Of a stretch of 6,676 nt of DNA, positions 4,241 through 6,676 are shown piece by piece. The notes under the pieces were generated by a model, which was not told the DNA's origin, did no database searches, and saw only the letters and a list, made by a program, of their open reading frames with translations. Every line of letters starts with the position of its first letter. The first letter of the stretch is position 1. This DNA is from Verrucomicrobiota bacterium. GTDB lineage: Bacteria; Verrucomicrobiota; Verrucomicrobiia; Opitutales; Opitutaceae. Location: assembly GCA_030832235.1 (NCBI GenBank), contig JAURJO010000224.1:1-6676 (forward strand), read 5' to 3'. Both the position numbers and the translations under genes were made by a program.

Positions 4241-6445
4241 TTGAATATAATCTTTGTTAACTACGGCGATTTCACGACCAACAGCCTGAACCACATCGGC
4301 GGGTTCGCGAACACGCTGTGCGCCTCGGGGCACGCCTGCGCCGTGGTGGTGCCGCACCGCAAGGAGACGCTGCAGCATATCGCCGGGCCTCTGTTCATCG
4401 CCGCGACCTACGACGAGGCCCTCGCCCGCCCCAAGCTCTTTCCCGACGGCCGCACCGCCGACATCATCCACGCGTGGACTCCCCGCGAGTGCGTCCGCGC
4501 CTTCGTCCTCGCCTACCGTCGCGCCGCGCTTGCCGCCGGGGCGGCGCCCGGCGAAGGACGCCTGCTGATCCACCTCGAGGACAACGAGCGCTTCCTGCTG
4601 GAAAGCTATACCGGCCGCCCGCTCGATCGCCTGCGCGCCGCTTCCGACTCCGAACTGGCCGCGCTGCTCGATCCGAGCCTGCCGCACCCCGTGCGCAGCG
4701 AGACCTTCCTCGGGCTGGCGGATGGCGTCACCCACATCATCGAGCCGCTCGCCGCTTCCGCCCCGGCTGGAGCACCGACCCACCTGCTGTTCCCCGGGGT
4801 CGACTTCAAACTGTACGGACCGGACCGGGTCGGCGCGGCCGAAACCGCCACGCTGCGGAAAGACCTGGGCCTCGCGGAGGACGAAAAGGTGATCGCGTTC
4901 ACCGGTTCCAACACCTTCGCGAACGAGCCGGAGATGCGCGACCTGTACGTTGCGGTCGCCCTCCTGAACCAACGCGGGACCCACGTGCGGCTCGTACGCA
5001 CCGGTTTCAACTCACCCCGCTTCCTGGCCGGCCTCACGGACGACCTGAAGCGCCACGTGATCGATCTGGGCTTTGTCGAGAAAGCGAAACTCCCCCGCCT
5101 GCTCGCGCTCGCCGATGTACTCGTGCAGCCCGGCCGACCCGGACCTTTCAACGACCAGCGGTTGCCCTCGAAGCTCCCCGAATTTCTCGCGTCCGGCCGG
5201 CCGGTGATCCTCCCGCCCACCAATCTCGCCGCTCTCATGCAGGACGGACGCGAGGCGGCCTTTCTGCCGGCAACCGGCACCCCCGAGGACATCGCCTCTG
5301 CCTGCGCGCGGATTTTCGGTGATGCGAAGCTGGCCTCCGAGCTCGGCGCGGCCGGATCGGCCTTCGCCCGCGAACACTTCGACCTCGCCGCGAACACCCG
5401 CGGCCTCGCCGCGTTCTACGCCGCCTGCCTCGAACGCCCGCCCGTAGCCGACTGGTCGGCCATCACCGCACCGACCACCTCCGACGCGACGTTATTCTCC
5501 AGTTTGCTCGCCGGCCGGCTCGGCTCGGCCGCCGCGGAGTTGAACGATGCGTCCGCCCGCCAGCTCGCGGAACAGACGGCGCTCCTCGCGGACGTGGTCC
5601 GGCAGCTTGAGCAAAGCATCGAGACGTCTGCCCGCCAGCGCCTCACCGCGGTCGAGGCCGACCGGGACGCGATCGCCGCCCGCGAGCAACTCACACAAAA
5701 TCACGTCCGCAACATCGAGGGGTTGCTCGCCGCCGCCCGCGAGCACGCCGCCGGCCTCGAGAAGGCCCGCGACCTCACGCAGGCCTACGCCGACAACATC
5801 GCGAAGGAATGCGCGAAGCATAAGCTGCGGCGCGAGCAGGCCGACACGCTGCTCTCGACCGCCCGTCGCCAGGTCACCGCCTACGAGAACGCCCTGCTCG
5901 GCGCCGACGCCGAGATCGCCGCGCTCAAGGACGAAGTCGCGCGCCTCGATGACACCCTCGCCGCATCCCGCGCCGAGACCGCCGCGGGCCTCGCCGAGCA
6001 GGCTCGGCTGCGCGCCGCCGCCGAAGCCGCCGAGGCCCACCTGCGGGCCGTGCACACCGCTGAGCTCGCGGTCGCCGCCGACAAGCTCGCGCAGGTCGAG
6101 GCCGTTGTTCGCTCCCGCGACGAGAAGCTCGCGAAAATCCAGTCGTCGTTCTCCTGGAAAGTTACCTCGCCGTTCCGCGCCCTGCGCCGGCGTTTTCTCG
6201 ACCAGCCCGCCCCCCCGGCGGCGTCGGCGGCGCTGCTGGGCAACATCGATTACCCGCAGGACTGGTCGGTCGTCGCCGAGACCCTGAGCATCCGCGGCTG
6301 GTCGTTGCTCCGCGACCGTCGACGCCTGAAGGCGATCCGCGCGCGGCTGGGCGAAACCCAAGCCCACGCCGTCTACGGCGATGAGCGGCTCGATGTCCTC
6401 GACCACTTCCGCGACTACCCCGGCGCCGAGCGCTGCGGCTGGTAG
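4241..6445 (+). CDS. GT4-type glycosyltransferase with coiled coil; frame stopped by in-frame TAG
   Basis: The 734 residues read from a TTG start. Residues 1 to about 400 form a GT-B glycosyltransferase: Rossmann-like N-terminus (MNIIFVNYGDF, HIGGFANTL), PGVD at 185-188, FTGSN opening the C-terminal lobe at 220-224, ADVLVQPG at 291-298, and RLPSKLPEFLASGRPV (307-322) with the nucleotide-sugar Glu314. Residues about 420-630 are an Ala/Glu/Arg-rich coiled coil, ending in the SFSWKVTSPFRALRR motif (636-650) common in coiled-coil glycan enzymes. Residues about 666-734 begin a beta-rich domain (NIDYPQDWS, IRGWSLL, AVYGDERLDV) that is cut by TAG 6443-6445. No signal peptide or membrane segment is seen, so it is likely cytoplasmic and assembles a surface glycan, perhaps using the heptose made here. 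TTG is the best start: no in-frame ATG or GTG lies near the N-terminal strand. Confidence 0.85.
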   Translation: MNIIFVNYGDFTTNSLNHIGGFANTLCASGHACAVVVPHRKETLQHIAGPLFIAATYDEALARPKLFPDGRTADIIHAWTPRECVRAFVLAYRRAALAAGAAPGEGRLLIHLEDNERFLLESYTGRPLDRLRAASDSELAALLDPSLPHPVRSETFLGLADGVTHIIEPLAASAPAGAPTHLLFPGVDFKLYGPDRVGAAETATLRKDLGLAEDEKVIAFTGSNTFANEPEMRDLYVAVALLNQRGTHVRLVRTGFNSPRFLAGLTDDLKRHVIDLGFVEKAKLPRLLALADVLVQPGRPGPFNDQRLPSKLPEFLASGRPVILPPTNLAALMQDGREAAFLPATGTPEDIASACARIFGDAKLASELGAAGSAFAREHFDLAANTRGLAAFYAACLERPPVADWSAITAPTTSDATLFSSLLAGRLGSAAAELNDASARQLAEQTALLADVVRQLEQSIETSARQRLTAVEADRDAIAAREQLTQNHVRNIEGLLAAAREHAAGLEKARDLTQAYADNIAKECAKHKLRREQADTLLSTARRQVTAYENALLGADAEIAALKDEVARLDDTLAASRAETAAGLAEQARLRAAAEAAEAHLRAVHTAELAVAADKLAQVEAVVRSRDEKLAKIQSSFSWKVTSPFRALRRRFLDQPAPPAASAALLGNIDYPQDWSVVAETLSIRGWSLLRDRRRLKAIRARLGETQAHAVYGDERLDVLDHFRDYPGAERCGW
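6443..6445 (+). other. In-frame amber codon inside the large glycosyltransferase
   Basis: TAG follows Trp734 in the middle of a beta-rich domain. The same frame stays open from 6446 to the window end and continues recognisable protein. A CAG-to-TAG change (Gln to stop) is the simplest origin, but this is inference. Confidence 0.7.
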
Positions 6446-6676
6446 GTGAAGGTCGATGTTCCCCGCCGCGGTACCCACCTGCTCGTGATCGAGGTGCAGG
6501 ACGAGGGCGGTACCTGGCACGTGGCCCACGCCCGCGCGGTCCGTCGCTCCGGCAAAGCCGCGCCTCCCCCGCCCAACACCTACGGCGCGTGGGTCGCCGC
6601 CTACGACGCCCTCACCCCGGAGAGCGCGGCCCACATCCGCACGAAACTCGCCGGCCTCACCCGCCGCCCGCTGATC
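6446..6676 (+). CDS. Continuation of the glycosyltransferase frame after the TAG: end of beta domain and lead-in to a GT2 domain (3' truncated)
   Basis: The 77 codons are open to the window end, in the same frame as the upstream gene and immediately after its TAG. The first part (VKVDVPRRGTHLLVIEVQD, then TWHVAHARAV) reads as the second half of the beta-rich domain begun upstream. A proline linker follows (AAPPPPNTYG). Next, AWVAAYDALTPESAAHIR and the terminal RRPLI resemble the segment that precedes the SVVMPVYN-type start of GT2 glycosyltransferases. GTG 6446 could be a restart codon abutting the stop, but translation from there would begin inside a domain, so a split gene, pseudogene or base error is more likely. 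The GT2 catalytic domain itself is beyond the window. Confidence 0.65.
   Translation, partial: MKVDVPRRGTHLLVIEVQDEGGTWHVAHARAVRRSGKAAPPPPNTYGAWVAAYDALTPESAAHIRTKLAGLTRRPLI

Noticed and set aside
4318..5322. Plus-strand open frame of 334 codons overlapping the glycosyltransferase in another frame
   Set aside because: It is an Arg/Pro-rich shadow translation without domain signals; the overlapping frame carries convincing GT-B motifs.
5492..6634. Minus-strand open frame of 380 codons opposite the coiled-coil region
   Set aside because: It is a low-complexity Gly/Ala/Val/Arg-rich translation with no motif, expected as the reverse of an Ala/Glu/Arg-rich coiled coil in high-GC DNA.

Overview
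The window is high-GC bacterial DNA. Every supported gene is on the + strand, packed into one operon-like run for making and using a nucleotide-activated heptose. The layout fits a Gram-negative-type environmental bacterium. I lean towards Verrucomicrobiota (Opitutales-like), because operon-embedded four-helix-bundle and GxxExxY genes, coiled-coil glycosyltransferase fusions and weak Shine-Dalgarno signals fit that group. This taxonomic guess is an inference; no marker gene is present.

Layout: (1) 1-432, C-terminal part of a GHMP sugar kinase of the HddA type. (2) 433-947, an insert-like block holding a four-helix-bundle (23S rRNA intervening-sequence-type) protein, flanked by a purine-rich left arm and a complementary pyrimidine-rich right arm that ends at the next gene's start codon. 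(3) 948-1679, a sugar-1-phosphate nucleotidyltransferase (HddC-like). (4) 1726-2331, a SIS-domain sedoheptulose-7-phosphate isomerase-like protein (GmhA-like). (5) 2368-2982, a HAD phosphatase (GmhB-like). (6) 3000-3719, a short transaldolase. (7) 3720-4240, a second insert-like block of nearly the same length, holding a GxxExxY protein with a PD-(D/E)XK-type nuclease signature, again between complementary arms. (8) 4241-6445, a GT4-type glycosyltransferase with a long coiled coil, whose frame is cut by an in-frame TAG. (9) 6446-6676, the same frame continuing past the TAG into what looks like the lead-in of a GT2 domain, cut by the window end.

How the genes fit together: transaldolase can supply sedoheptulose 7-phosphate, the SIS protein would isomerise it to D-glycero-D-manno-heptose 7-phosphate, the GHMP kinase would phosphorylate C1, the HAD enzyme would remove the C7 phosphate and HddC would add a nucleotide (GDP in the known HddC pathway). 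The large glycosyltransferase is the natural consumer, building a surface glycan.

The most unusual content is the pair of blocks of about 515-521 bases inserted between pathway genes. They carry unrelated proteins but share the same architecture: small gene, complementary purine/pyrimidine flanks, lower GC than the neighbours, and a right end at or near the next start codon. The in-frame amber in the glycosyltransferase, and the altered active-site or metal-site residues in the GmhA-like and GmhB-like proteins, also deserve attention.
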